This document shows, one piece after another, positions 35,442-44,464 of a DNA stretch of 64,000 nt. Both the position numbers and the translations under genes were made by a program. Source of the stretch: Bacteroidota bacterium (GTDB lineage: Bacteria > Bacteroidota > Bacteroidia > Cytophagales > Cyclobacteriaceae). The stretch spans positions 248,001-312,000 of the forward strand of contig JAFDYX010000002.1 of the NCBI GenBank assembly GCA_018267215.1, given 5' to 3'. The notes beneath the pieces are model-generated. The model was given only the letters and a program-made list of their open reading frames with translations. It did not search any database and was not told the origin of the DNA. Positions within the stretch are counted from its first letter, which is position 1; every line of letters starts with the position of its first letter.

Positions 35442-36226
35442 AACTCACCGCGAAATTCTTTTTTCAGATCTACAGGCTTTTCAAAGAGCCCATACACGCA
35501 GGCTCCGGATCCACTCATGCTGGCATACACGGCACCGTGCAAATACAGTTTTTCTTTTATCAAACCAATGATCGGGTGCTTTTTAAAAATACCTTTTTCA
35601 AAATCGTTGGTCAGATTATTTTTCCATTGGCTAACAGGCAAACTCAATATTTCCTTTATGTTTTTTTCTGAATTGGATAATTCAACAAAAGAATAAGCCT
35701 TTGCCGTAGCCATGTGCACATCGGGTTTTACCAACACCAAAAAATAATTTTTCAGCGATAGCGGAGACGTTGATAGCTCATCGCCCCTGCCCTTCCCTAT
35801 CATAACTGAATCTTGAATGAAGAAAGCACAATCGCTACCGAGGTGTGCAGCATACCGCATCATTGCGGCATCAGAAATGTTCAAGGCAAAAAGCTGGTTC
35901 AGCAGCCGAATTGTAAAGGCGCCATCCGCAGAGCCACCTCCCAGCCCTGCACCCATGGGGATCACTTTATGTAAATGGATTTTTATGTTTCCTATCGGGA
36001 AATCTTTTTGCAGCAAGTGATAAGCTTTGATGCACAGGTTCTCGTCCGTATCTCCCGAAACAGTCAACCCCGATTGCGTAAATGAAAAATGTGGCGAAGG
36101 GATTATCTCTAACACATCCGCTATCCCGGCAGGATAAAAGCAAGTTTCTATATTGTGATACCCGTCCGTGCGTTTGGATACCACCCTTAAACCAAGATTG
36201 ATTTTGCAATGTGGAAAAACAACCAT
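35417..36226 (-). CDS. ispE: 4-diphosphocytidyl-2-C-methyl-D-erythritol kinase
   Basis: 269-residue GHMP kinase of the MEP isoprenoid pathway, phosphorylating CDP-methylerythritol at its 2-hydroxyl. It begins CKINLGLRVVSKRTDGYHNIETCF, has the ATP-binding glycine loop IPMGAGLGGGSADGA (about 90-104), GSDCAFF, and the C-terminal MSGSGACVYGLF. Length is normal. It lies 65 bp downstream of fabI on the same strand, so the two lipid-precursor genes may share a transcript. Confidence 0.96.
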   Translation of the reverse strand: MVVFPHCKINLGLRVVSKRTDGYHNIETCFYPAGIADVLEIIPSPHFSFTQSGLTVSGDTDENLCIKAYHLLQKDFPIGNIKIHLHKVIPMGAGLGGGSADGAFTIRLLNQLFALNISDAAMMRYAAHLGSDCAFFIQDSVMIGKGRGDELSTSPLSLKNYFLVLVKPDVHMATAKAYSFVELSNSEKNIKEILSLPVSQWKNNLTNDFEKGIFKKHPIIGLIKEKLYLHGAVYASMSGSGACVYGLFEKPVDLKKEFRGEFYWSGVLN

Positions 36227-36291
36227 AGGTATTTTCGCTAATCACAGTATATCTGCCCGGCAAGCTATACCCGCAGTCAATCTGCAATTTT

Positions 36292-37104
36292 TTATTTGGA
36301 AAGCCGTGCCACCAGTTCTTCTGTAATACCAGACGAAGAGAAGCCCCCATCGTGCATCAGGTTTTGCATAGTAACCATACGGGTAAAATCTGAGAACATG
36401 GCCACAATGTAGCTGGCGCAGTCTTCGGCCGAAGCATTTCCTAAAGGCGACATCAGTTCGGCATAATCAAAAAATACATCAAAGCCGGAAATGCCCGCTC
36501 CGGCCGTTGTTTTGGTAGGCGACTGCGAAATGGTATTGACACGTACTTTTTTGCTACGGCCATAACGCTGCCCATAACTGCGGGCGATGGATTCGAGCAT
36601 GGCCTTTGCCTGCGCCATGTCGGTGTAGTCTGGGTAAGCGCGCTGGGCTGCTATGTAACTGAGGGCAATCACCGAAGCATATTCATTGAGGGCATCCAAT
36701 TTTTCGCATGTTTGCAGAACCTTATGAAACGATAGCGCGGATATATCTAAGGTTTTCAGATACCACTCGTAGTTCATATCGCCATAGGGGCGCCCTTTGC
36801 GTATGTTAGGGCTCATGCCGATAGAGTGGAGCACGAAATCGAGTTTGCCCCCCAGTATCTCTTGTGATTTGGTAATCAGGTTGGCCAGGTCGGCTTCAGA
36901 GGTGGCATCGGCCGGGATGACTTGCGCCCCGGTAGTTTGAGCCAGTTCATTAATTTTGCCCATGCGCATAGCTATGGGTGCATTGGTGAGCGTAAATTTT
37001 CCTCCTTCTTCATGTGCTTTTAATGCGGTCTTCCATGCTATGGAGTTTTCATCCAGTGCACCAAATATGATTCCTCTTTTACCTTTTAATAAGTTGTTAG
37101 CCAT
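36292..37104 (-). CDS. fabI: Enoyl-[acyl-carrier-protein] reductase (NADH)
   Basis: 270-residue FabI, the last reduction step of fatty acid elongation and the triclosan target. The N terminus (LKGKRGIIFGALDENSIAW) is the NADH-binding region in FabI form, followed by PADATSEADL, VLHSIGMSP and the catalytic Tyr-x6-Lys in PDYTDMAQAKAMLES. The substrate-loop and C-terminal blocks NTISQSPTKTTAGAGISGFD and MHDGGFSSSGI are present. The 231-bp gap to the divergent gene at 37336 probably contains its promoter, but no clean TAnnTTTG is seen on this strand. Confidence 0.97.
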   Translation of the reverse strand: MANNLLKGKRGIIFGALDENSIAWKTALKAHEEGGKFTLTNAPIAMRMGKINELAQTTGAQVIPADATSEADLANLITKSQEILGGKLDFVLHSIGMSPNIRKGRPYGDMNYEWYLKTLDISALSFHKVLQTCEKLDALNEYASVIALSYIAAQRAYPDYTDMAQAKAMLESIARSYGQRYGRSKKVRVNTISQSPTKTTAGAGISGFDVFFDYAELMSPLGNASAEDCASYIVAMFSDFTRMVTMQNLMHDGGFSSSGITEELVARLSK

Positions 37105-37335
37105 AACTGATTTGTGTTATTTATGGCTGCAATAATACAAAATCCACGGGTAGGTAATCATGAACGCGAAGATGAAATTTAGCTTAAAATGTAGTTTTTG
37201 TTCCTGAATAGCCCCTATTAATAGAATGGAAAACGAGGTATGGATAATCAATATTTATAGAATTAAGTATGATTTTTTCTTCGATTTGAAAGTTTATGTT
37301 AATTTTAAACACCAAAAAAACCAAACCGATTTGAT

Positions 37336-38079
37336 ATGGAACTAGAGAAAGATTTTGTCCTGACCTGGGATCACTACATGGAATTAGGCGGAGCCATCTG
37401 CATCGTTATCTCCATCCTGATCTTGCTGTATCACGAATACAAGGTGATGCAAATCAAGGATTTCAAAGAAAAATATGATTATGTCAACCTAAATGAAGTT
37501 CGTTACTTCTGGTATGCCGTTATTGCCATCATCGTAGCCATTGGCTTTTTTGCCAATTCATTTGGCACCGAAAAAATCATTACCCACGGAAAACTCTGGT
37601 TTTATGTCAGGCTGTTTATTACTGCCAGTTTTATTGTCATCGGCTACGTGGCCTTTTACAGCATGGTACGCATTTACTACCCGCACTTTGTAGAAAAACG
37701 TCTGGTAAAACTGCGCAACATGCCGCGCATTTCACCTGCCGGCAATGAAATGCGCAAGCTCAGCGAAGAGGAAGAAGATGCCCACCTGAATGCCCAGCAG
37801 ATTGCCGAAGAAGCCAGCGGTGTACACGCCATAGACTATGATGTGTGGCTGGACGAAAAAACCGGCTTCAAAAAAATTGAAAAATACGAAAGCTACCTGC
37901 ATGCCGAGCAATGCCCTAATTGTGGTTTCTACACTTTTAAAATCACCAGCGAAGTATTGGCCGAAAAGCCTACAGAAACTGCAGGAGGTATCCTGATCAA
38001 GCACTACCGCTGCGATTATTGCAACCACCGGGAGGCACGCGAAACCAAACTTGCTGCGCTTTCGAAAAATGTAGCTTAA
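37336..38079 (+). CDS. Membrane protein with C-terminal zinc ribbon, function unknown
   Basis: 247 residues. Three transmembrane helices (about 16-34, 56-74, 87-112) are followed by an acidic cytoplasmic stretch (LSEEEEDAHLNAQQIAEEAS) and a C-terminal zinc-ribbon: CPNCGFYTFK, then YRCDYCNH about 35 residues later. The layout suggests a membrane-bound scaffold or regulator, but I recognise no named family. A strong rho-independent terminator follows, ending the transcript before murI. Confidence 0.8.
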   Translation: MELEKDFVLTWDHYMELGGAICIVISILILLYHEYKVMQIKDFKEKYDYVNLNEVRYFWYAVIAIIVAIGFFANSFGTEKIITHGKLWFYVRLFITASFIVIGYVAFYSMVRIYYPHFVEKRLVKLRNMPRISPAGNEMRKLSEEEEDAHLNAQQIAEEASGVHAIDYDVWLDEKTGFKKIEKYESYLHAEQCPNCGFYTFKITSEVLAEKPTETAGGILIKHYRCDYCNHREARETKLAALSKNVA

Positions 38080-38092
38080 AAATAATTGTTAC

Positions 38093-38127
38093 AAAAAAGC
38101 CTCCCCACCCGGGCGAGGCTTTTTTTA
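38093..38127 (+). terminator. Rho-independent terminator after the zinc-ribbon gene
   Basis: AAAAAAGCCTC (38093-38103) pairs with GAGGCTTTTTT (38115-38125) over 11 bp around an 11-base C/G-rich loop, followed by more T. The murI start codon at 38142 comes only 16 bases after the stem, so the terminator also limits how far upstream murI can start. Confidence 0.85.
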
Positions 38128-38141
38128 TTAACTCGACTTCA

Positions 38142-38954
38142 TTGAACAAACTTGCTGAAAACCCCATTGGCATATTCGACAGCGGCATTGGGGGCTTAAC
38201 CGTTGCCCATGCCATTAAAAATATGCTGCCACACGAGGAGTTGATCTATTTTGGGGATACCGCCCACCTGCCCTACGGAGACAAATCGGAGGCAGCTATC
38301 CAGGCTTATTCCGTAAAAATTGCCAATGTGTTGCTGCTCAAAAAATGTAAGGTGATCGTCATCGCCTGCCACTCGGCCAGCTCAGCCTCGTACGAGTTGC
38401 TGAAGGAATATGTGGGCAACGAAGCCCATGTTATCAACGTGATAGACCCGATGATAGATGAACTGGCCGCGCATTATTGCCAAGCTACTGTTGGTGTTAT
38501 CGGCACCAAACGAACGATACAATCGGGGATATATCTGAAAAAAATAAAAGAAAGAGACCTGCCCATCCAACTCCGCACACTCTCCACCCCGCTGTTAGCA
38601 CCCATGATTGAAGAGGGGTTCTTCAACAACCAAATCAGTAAGGAAATCATCAGCCAATACCTATCTGACAGCCAACTGGGAAAGCCGGATGCCTTGGTAT
38701 TGGGCTGTACCCACTATCCGTTGATCAAAACAGAAATAGAAGAGTTCTATCAGGGAAAAACAGTTGTACTCGACTCGTCAGTTGCCGCGGCCCGGTCGCT
38801 TAGCCTATATTTAACTTCTAGCAACCTGCTTAATCCTTCAAAAAAAGAGGTTCATCATTTTTATGTTTCAGATTATACCGAGTCGTTTGAGGCGGCCACC
38901 CGTATGTTCTTCGGTGAAACCGTGAAACTGGAGAGTTATCCACTTTGGAATTAG
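38142..38954 (+). CDS. murI: Glutamate racemase
   Basis: 270-residue MurI, making D-glutamate for peptidoglycan. GIFDSGIGGLTV, YFGDTAHLPYGDKS and the two catalytic cysteines (Cys76 in IACHSAS, Cys189 in LGCTHYPLI) are present. The usual ACNTAS is ACHSAS here. The frame is open back to 38019, but that would cross the preceding gene and a terminator; a TTG at 38142 gives the expected N terminus (NKLAENPIGIFDSG). No ATG is available before the conserved core. Confidence 0.94.
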   Translation: MNKLAENPIGIFDSGIGGLTVAHAIKNMLPHEELIYFGDTAHLPYGDKSEAAIQAYSVKIANVLLLKKCKVIVIACHSASSASYELLKEYVGNEAHVINVIDPMIDELAAHYCQATVGVIGTKRTIQSGIYLKKIKERDLPIQLRTLSTPLLAPMIEEGFFNNQISKEIISQYLSDSQLGKPDALVLGCTHYPLIKTEIEEFYQGKTVVLDSSVAAARSLSLYLTSSNLLNPSKKEVHHFYVSDYTESFEAATRMFFGETVKLESYPLWN

Positions 38955-39021
38955 CCATCAGGAAACAATTTGTATGTATGGTATTTGTTATTTGCGACAA
39001 TAAAATGATTTCCCTGATTAA

Positions 39022-39029
39022 TACTTTTG
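39022..39029 (+). promoter_or_regulatory. Putative -7 box TACTTTTG for the TPR kinase gene
   Basis: Full match to TAnnTTTG, 67 bases before the proposed ATG at 39097. A TTTG at 38991-38994 is 27 bases upstream, longer than the usual 19-21 spacer, so only the -7 element is supported. Confidence 0.35.
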
Positions 39030-39096
39030 CTAAATTGTTAGGCGTTTATTGGGCGATAACAAGATATCTATGCACGCTCGGTTCTCATTTTGTTTT

Positions 39097-41118
39097 ATGA
39101 AGCACACGCTCACGGTATTATTATTGATCGGGGCATTCGCATTTGTTCAGGGGCAGGAGACATTGGAAAGCCTCAAAAGGAAACTGAACGAGGCCACCAC
39201 CGACTCTACAAAAATTGTTGCCCTCACCCGTTTAGCCCGTGAGTATCAATATACCGATCTTAAAAAATCATTTGAGCATATCCAAAAGGCCATTGATATG
39301 GCCGAGAGCAAAAATCTGACATGGGCTAAAAACTTGACATACGCCACAATTGGTAATTTTCATGGCATCAGTGGCGATTATTACTCAGCCTTAAAGTTCC
39401 ACGACTTGGCTTTGAATATGAGTATCCAGATCAAGGACACTCTTGCCATGTCCAAAAACTATAACAATGTTGGAGAAACCTCGGTGATCTTGGGCAAACT
39501 GGATGAAGCCTATTATGATTTTTCGCAATCCTACATGCTGGGAAGTAAAATGAAAGATAAACTCGCCATGGCCATAGCGCTCCATAACCTTTCTACCGTT
39601 TTTAAAGAAATGGGGCAATATAACCGGGCGCTCGATCACCTGATGATGAGCCAGAAATTAAGCGATCAGGTAAACGATTACGAAGGTGAGGCCTACAACC
39701 TTGATGAAGTGGGTGAAATCATGCGGAGGATGGGAAATTATGATTCAGCTCACAGGGCTTTGAGCAAAGCCCTAAAAGTAGCCCGCTCATTGCGGCTTAA
39801 CATCAATGATCTGGTACCCGACATCCTGATTAAAATTGCTAAAACATACTCTACTCAAAATGATCATGTTCGCGCCTTGGCTTACTATGATTCAGCGTAT
39901 GATCTTTATATCAAAACTGAAAATGAATTTGGTGCTGCTTCGGTAGAACTCGGCCGCGGCATCATCTTCATGAATACAAGAAAATTTGACCAAGCCAAAA
40001 AATTCATGGAAGGCAGCATGAAAATTGCCAATAACACCAACGCCAAGAAACTGGAAATTGAGTGTTTGCAGAGCCTCTCCAAGTTGTATGAAGATTTGGG
40101 CGACTACAAAAAATCGTTAGACTATTTTAAACAATATAAAGGGCTTGAAGACAGCCTTTACAGCCAATCTATGCAGGCCAAGCTGCTGCAAAACCAGTTG
40201 TTGTTTGAGACCTCCGCCAAGGAAGCCCAGATCAAACAGCTTACCCGCATGGAAGAACTGAGCAAAGCAGAATTAAAGCGCGAAAATTTAATCAGAAATA
40301 TCTTGGTGGTAGTGGTGGCCCTAACGGCTGTGCTGTTGTTCAGCGTCTATCGCAGTGGCCAGCGCAGAATTCAAATCAACAAGCTTTTGCTGCAACATCA
40401 GGAGGAAATCAAAAAACGGAGTTATGAACTGGAGCAACTCAATCAGGTAAAAGATAAATTTTTTTCCATCATCTCTCACGATTTAAGGTCGCCCATTAAT
40501 GCGCTCTCTGCCATTCTGGATTTATTGGACAAAGGCAACATCACCCCTGAAGAATTTTCCAAACTCAACAAAGAGTTGCGTAATCAGTTTAATCATACTA
40601 AAGGACTGATCAATAACTTACTCGATTGGGCCTTGTTGCAAATGGATAAGCTGAAAATCCAACCCGAAAAAATTGACCTCCATAAATTGGTGACAGAGAA
40701 TTTCAAACTATTAAGTTCACTGCATCTAAAGGATATCAAAATGATCAACTCCATTGACACCGACACCATCTGTTGGGGCGACTTGAACATCGTTAACCTC
40801 GTGCTGCGCAATCTTATATTAAACAGTATGAAGTTCACTCAAAACGGAGGGCTGATCGAAGCGGCATCCCAACAGCAGGGCGATGACATTGTAGTTTCTA
40901 TCAGAGATACCGGCATCGGCATCAGCCCCGAAATACAAAATGTAATTTTCGAAAAAACTGCCGGCTACACTACCCGCGGCACGGCCAACGAAAAAGGGAC
41001 GGGGCTGGGGCTGATTCTCTGCAAAGAATTTATAGAAAAGAATGGCGGGAAAATCTGGCTGGAGAGCGAAGTAGGCAAAGGCAGCACATTTTATTTCACC
41101 GTTAAAAAAGCCCGCTAA
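39097..41118 (+). CDS. TPR-containing sensor histidine kinase
   Basis: 673-residue kinase from the ATG at 39097, which gives a signal peptide (MKHTLTVLLLIGAFAFVQGQ). The periplasmic part (about 25-370) consists of tetratricopeptide-like repeats (for example YYSALKFHDLALNM, DEAYYDFSQSYMLG, YNRALDHLMMSQKL). A coiled-coil and a transmembrane helix follow (about 400-421). HisKA has phospho-acceptor His461 in ISHDLRSPINALS. HATPase has N box NLILNSMKFTQ, DTGIGISPE and GTGLGLILCKEF. It has the layout of Bacteroidota TPR kinases that sense stress at the envelope. No response regulator is adjacent. Its end overlaps the convergent ferredoxin gene by 4 bp. Confidence 0.93.
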   Translation: MKHTLTVLLLIGAFAFVQGQETLESLKRKLNEATTDSTKIVALTRLAREYQYTDLKKSFEHIQKAIDMAESKNLTWAKNLTYATIGNFHGISGDYYSALKFHDLALNMSIQIKDTLAMSKNYNNVGETSVILGKLDEAYYDFSQSYMLGSKMKDKLAMAIALHNLSTVFKEMGQYNRALDHLMMSQKLSDQVNDYEGEAYNLDEVGEIMRRMGNYDSAHRALSKALKVARSLRLNINDLVPDILIKIAKTYSTQNDHVRALAYYDSAYDLYIKTENEFGAASVELGRGIIFMNTRKFDQAKKFMEGSMKIANNTNAKKLEIECLQSLSKLYEDLGDYKKSLDYFKQYKGLEDSLYSQSMQAKLLQNQLLFETSAKEAQIKQLTRMEELSKAELKRENLIRNILVVVVALTAVLLFSVYRSGQRRIQINKLLLQHQEEIKKRSYELEQLNQVKDKFFSIISHDLRSPINALSAILDLLDKGNITPEEFSKLNKELRNQFNHTKGLINNLLDWALLQMDKLKIQPEKIDLHKLVTENFKLLSSLHLKDIKMINSIDTDTICWGDLNIVNLVLRNLILNSMKFTQNGGLIEAASQQQGDDIVVSIRDTGIGISPEIQNVIFEKTAGYTTRGTANEKGTGLGLILCKEFIEKNGGKIWLESEVGKGSTFYFTVKKAR

Positions 41119-41435
41119 CGCGGAGCTAACCGCAACACAATCCCTTCGATAGATTCTGTGATCCTTATCTGGCATCCCAGCCGGCTGTTATCTTTTACAT
41201 GAAAGGCCTGATCTAACATAGTTAGCTCGGCATCGCTTTGTTCGGGCAGCGTGGTGTCTGATTCCAGATAAACCTGACAAGAGGCACAAAGTGCCATGCC
41301 CCCACACGTACCTTCTACCGGCAACTCGTACGACTTGCACAGTTCCATGATGTTCATGTTCATATCGGTGGGCGCATCTAACTCGTGGGGCAGACCCTCG
41401 CGGTCTATGATCGTTACTTTAACGGTGTCTTTCAT
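41115..41435 (-). CDS. 2Fe-2S ferredoxin, adrenodoxin type
   Basis: 106-residue ferredoxin. The cluster ligands are in GTCGGMALCASC (Cx5Cx2C) and RLGCQI, about 40 residues later. This spacing and the beta-grasp start (VKVTIIDREGLPHELDAP) place it with adrenodoxin/ISC-type ferredoxins rather than plant type. It lies 9 bp after the ferredoxin reductase-like gene on the same strand, so the two probably form an electron-transfer pair. Confidence 0.93.
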   Translation of the reverse strand: MKDTVKVTIIDREGLPHELDAPTDMNMNIMELCKSYELPVEGTCGGMALCASCQVYLESDTTLPEQSDAELTMLDQAFHVKDNSRLGCQIRITESIEGIVLRLAPR

Positions 41436-41444
41436 GCAGGTGAA

Positions 41445-42458
41445 TTAGAAACCACTCACGCCATTAACGGTAGTATATTTCAGCACGTTCTTTTTGTTGG
41501 GGTACAGGCGCGCAAAAGCCGACTGCACGGCCAACGTACCTTCATGGAAACCACAAAGTATGAGTTTTAATTTTCCGGGATACGTGTTGATATCGCCTAT
41601 GGCATAAATGCCGGGGCGGTTAGTGGAATAATCGAATGTATTTACTTTCACCGAGCCTTTCTCCAGATCCAGCCCCCAATCGGCAATAGGGCCGAGGTTG
41701 GGTGTAAGGCCAAACAAAGGAATGAAATGATCGGTTTCTCTTACCAAGTCGCCCTGGGTGGCGTGTTTGATAACTACCGATGCTACATGGCCGTTGTTGC
41801 CGGTATGGATAGCCGTTACTTCCGATTCGGTAATCAATTCTATCTCACCGGCATGAGCCATGTCCATTACTTTTTGTACAGAATCGAGGTGGCCTCTAAA
41901 AGAAGTTCTGCGGTGTACGAGCACCAAATTTTTTACAATTTTATTTTCTTTCAGGTAGATCGTCCAGTCGAGCGCGGAGTCGCCTCCTCCTGAGATAACA
42001 ACACGCTTGTTGCGATAAAATTCAGGATCGCGGATAATGTACTCTACGCCTTTATCTTCTACCTGTTCTAAGTTGGCAATCGGGGGCTTTCGGGGCTCGA
42101 ACACACCCAGCCCACCTGCAATCATGATGACCGGTGCCCGGTGCTGCGTACCTTTATTGGTGGTAACGATAAATTTTCCTTCTGCTTCTTCAATGGTCTG
42201 CGCTGTTTCACCCAATGTAAAACCCGGCTTAAACACTTCTATTTGTTTCATCAGGTTGGCAACCAAGTCGCCTGCCTGAACGATGGGGTAGCCGGGTATG
42301 TCGTAGATTGGTTTTTTGGGATATATCTCGGTGAGCTGTCCGCCCGGAACGGGCAGGGAGTCAATCAAATGGCAATGCAACTTCAAAAGGCCTGCCTCAA
42401 ATACCGTAAAAAGCCCACAAGGGCCTGCTCCGATAATTAGTATGTCTGTATCAACCAT
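41445..42458 (-). CDS. Ferredoxin-NAD(P) reductase, thioredoxin-reductase-like
   Basis: 337-residue FAD/NAD(P)-dependent oxidoreductase of the YumC/TrxR-like ferredoxin-NADP reductase type. FAD binding is at DILIIGAGPCGLFTV, the NAD(P) site at VVISGGGDSALDWTI, and the second FAD motif at PGIYAIGDINTYPGK. The CxxC redox pair of true thioredoxin reductases is absent from the NADPH domain. The ATG at 42458 is chosen (over 42485) because it starts just before the FAD strand. The adjacent ferredoxin gene supports the assignment. Confidence 0.92.
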   Translation of the reverse strand: MVDTDILIIGAGPCGLFTVFEAGLLKLHCHLIDSLPVPGGQLTEIYPKKPIYDIPGYPIVQAGDLVANLMKQIEVFKPGFTLGETAQTIEEAEGKFIVTTNKGTQHRAPVIMIAGGLGVFEPRKPPIANLEQVEDKGVEYIIRDPEFYRNKRVVISGGGDSALDWTIYLKENKIVKNLVLVHRRTSFRGHLDSVQKVMDMAHAGEIELITESEVTAIHTGNNGHVASVVIKHATQGDLVRETDHFIPLFGLTPNLGPIADWGLDLEKGSVKVNTFDYSTNRPGIYAIGDINTYPGKLKLILCGFHEGTLAVQSAFARLYPNKKNVLKYTTVNGVSGF

Positions 42459-42555
42459 ATAAAAAAATGAAAACAAAAGTAGCAAAAGTCATCAGACGAA
42501 GCCCATGATGTTTATCATCGTGTTGAAGCTGGTTTTTACCGTGAACAATTTCATC

Positions 42556-42563
42556 TACCTTTG
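42556..42563 (+). promoter_or_regulatory. Putative -7 box TACCTTTG for the PurF-like gene
   Basis: Perfect TAnnTTTG match ending 16 bases before the ATG at 42580. It argues for that ATG, since upstream in-frame starts from 42505 would lie before the transcription start. Confidence 0.45.
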
Positions 42564-42579
42564 TGTTTTGCATCCAACT

Positions 42580-44457
42580 ATGAGCGACACCATCCTTCAC
42601 GAATGCGGCATCGCCCTCATTCGATTGCGGAAGCCCCTTTCCTATTACATCGAAAAATATGGCTCTACGTATGCCATGAACAAGATGTACATATTGATGG
42701 AAAAACAACGCAACCGCGGGCAGGATGGAGCCGGTATTGCCAATATTAAAATTGACCAGCAGCCGGGCTATCGTTTCTTCAGCCGTTATCGCTCTATTAA
42801 ATCAGATCCGGTAGCCCATCTGTTCAAAAAAATATCTAAAAAATACAAGAAGGCTCAAAAAGAAGGCAAGGCCAAATTTCGCGATGAACAATGGCTGAAA
42901 ACACATGTTGCCTTTTCGGGCGAACTGTGGCTGGGGCATTTGCGCTACGGCACGCACGGCATCAACAACATCGAAAGCGTACATCCGTTCTTGCGCCAAA
43001 ATAACTGGCGCAGCCGAAACTTGGTCATGGCCGGCAACTTCAACATGACGAATGTGGAAGAACTTTTTAATGTGCTGGTAGAGTTAGGCCAACACCCCAA
43101 AGAAAAAGTGGACACGGTTACGGTCATGGAAAAAATCGGGCACTTTCTGGATGAAGAAGTTCAATCGCTTTTTGAAAAATACAAAGACCAATTTTCTAAT
43201 AAGGAAATATCGGAGATCATTGAAAACGAACTCGACCTGCAACGTGTGCTGAAGCGCGCTTGCAAGGATTTTGATGGCGGCTATACCATGGCCGGCATGA
43301 CGGGCTCGGGCTCGGCTTTTGTGGTGCGCGATCCTTCCGGCATCCGCCCGGCCTATTATTATGCCAATGAAGAAATTGTGGTGGTAGCATCGGAGAAACC
43401 AGCTATCAAAACAGCATTCAATATTGAATACGATCAGATTTTAGAAATACAACCGGGGCATGCGCTGATCATAGATAAAAATGCTGAGTTTTACCAAAAG
43501 CCCATCCTTCCTCAGTTAGAAAAAAAATCGTGCAGCTTTGAGCGTATTTATTTTTCGCGCGGAACAGATCCGGAAATCTACAAAGAGCGCAAATACCTCG
43601 GCAAGTTGCTGGTGCCACAAGTGCTAAAGGCCATCAACTTCGATTTAAAGAACACCGTTTTTTCATACGTTCCCAATACAGCCGAAACAGCCTTCCTCGG
43701 CATGATGGAAGGCATACAAAATTATCTTATCAGCAAGCAGAAAGAAATAATTATTGATGGCAAGCCATCAGTTGATTCGCTGGAAGAAGTATTGTCGTTC
43801 CGTCCGCGCTTGGAAAAGATCGTCATTAAAGATGCCAAGTTGCGCACCTTCATAACCGATGACGGCCACCGCAACGAGTTGGTATCGCACGTTTATGATA
43901 CCACGTATGAAGTAGTGAACAAAGGAAAAGATACGCTGGTGATATTAGACGACTCCATTGTGCGGGGTACTACACTGGAAAAAAGTATTCTGACTATGCT
44001 GGGGCGGCTGCAACCGAAGAAAATTGTGGTAGTTTCGTCTGCTCCGCAAATCCGTTTCCCCGACTGCTACGGCATAGACATGAGCAAGCTGGGCGAGTTT
44101 GTCGCTTTTCGCGCCATGATACAGTTAGTAAAAGAACAAGGCAAAGATTATCTGCTGGGCGAAGTTTACGAAGAATGCCGCTCGATGAACGATGGCACGG
44201 AAAATTTTGTGAAAAAACTGTACAAGTTGTTTACCCCCGAAGAAATTTCTGAAAAAATTACTGAGATTGTGCGCCCCGAAGGGATGCAAGCCGAACTGGA
44301 GGTAATCTTTCAATCTATCGAAAACCTGCATAAAGCCATTCCCCATCACTCGGGCGATTGGTATTTTACCGGCAACTTCCCCACGCCTGGCGGCATGAAA
44401 GTAGCCAACCAAGCCTACGTAAATTTTATGGATGGCAAATTGGTGAGGGCTTATTAG
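42580..44457 (+). CDS. Amidophosphoribosyltransferase-like protein, long form
   Basis: 625-residue class II glutamine amidotransferase joined to a type I phosphoribosyltransferase domain, as in PurF (PRPP plus glutamine to phosphoribosylamine). The nucleophile is Cys9 in LHECGIAL, implying removal of an 8-residue propeptide. RNRGQDGAGIA, GHLRYGTHG and MAGNFNMTN line the glutaminase site. The PRPP loop is VILDDSIVRGTT (about 455-467). It is 120-150 residues longer than ordinary PurF, with charged inserts around 65-110 and 170-225 and a C-terminal tail. The cysteines of iron-sulfur PurF are absent. It could be the purine enzyme of this lineage or a paralogue. Confidence 0.88.
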   Translation: MSDTILHECGIALIRLRKPLSYYIEKYGSTYAMNKMYILMEKQRNRGQDGAGIANIKIDQQPGYRFFSRYRSIKSDPVAHLFKKISKKYKKAQKEGKAKFRDEQWLKTHVAFSGELWLGHLRYGTHGINNIESVHPFLRQNNWRSRNLVMAGNFNMTNVEELFNVLVELGQHPKEKVDTVTVMEKIGHFLDEEVQSLFEKYKDQFSNKEISEIIENELDLQRVLKRACKDFDGGYTMAGMTGSGSAFVVRDPSGIRPAYYYANEEIVVVASEKPAIKTAFNIEYDQILEIQPGHALIIDKNAEFYQKPILPQLEKKSCSFERIYFSRGTDPEIYKERKYLGKLLVPQVLKAINFDLKNTVFSYVPNTAETAFLGMMEGIQNYLISKQKEIIIDGKPSVDSLEEVLSFRPRLEKIVIKDAKLRTFITDDGHRNELVSHVYDTTYEVVNKGKDTLVILDDSIVRGTTLEKSILTMLGRLQPKKIVVVSSAPQIRFPDCYGIDMSKLGEFVAFRAMIQLVKEQGKDYLLGEVYEECRSMNDGTENFVKKLYKLFTPEEISEKITEIVRPEGMQAELEVIFQSIENLHKAIPHHSGDWYFTGNFPTPGGMKVANQAYVNFMDGKLVRAY

Positions 44458-44464
44458 AGATAGG

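Noticed and set aside
38019-38141. Upstream extension of murI
   Set aside because: It would overlap the preceding gene and run through a rho-independent terminator; the conserved N terminus begins after the TTG at 38142.
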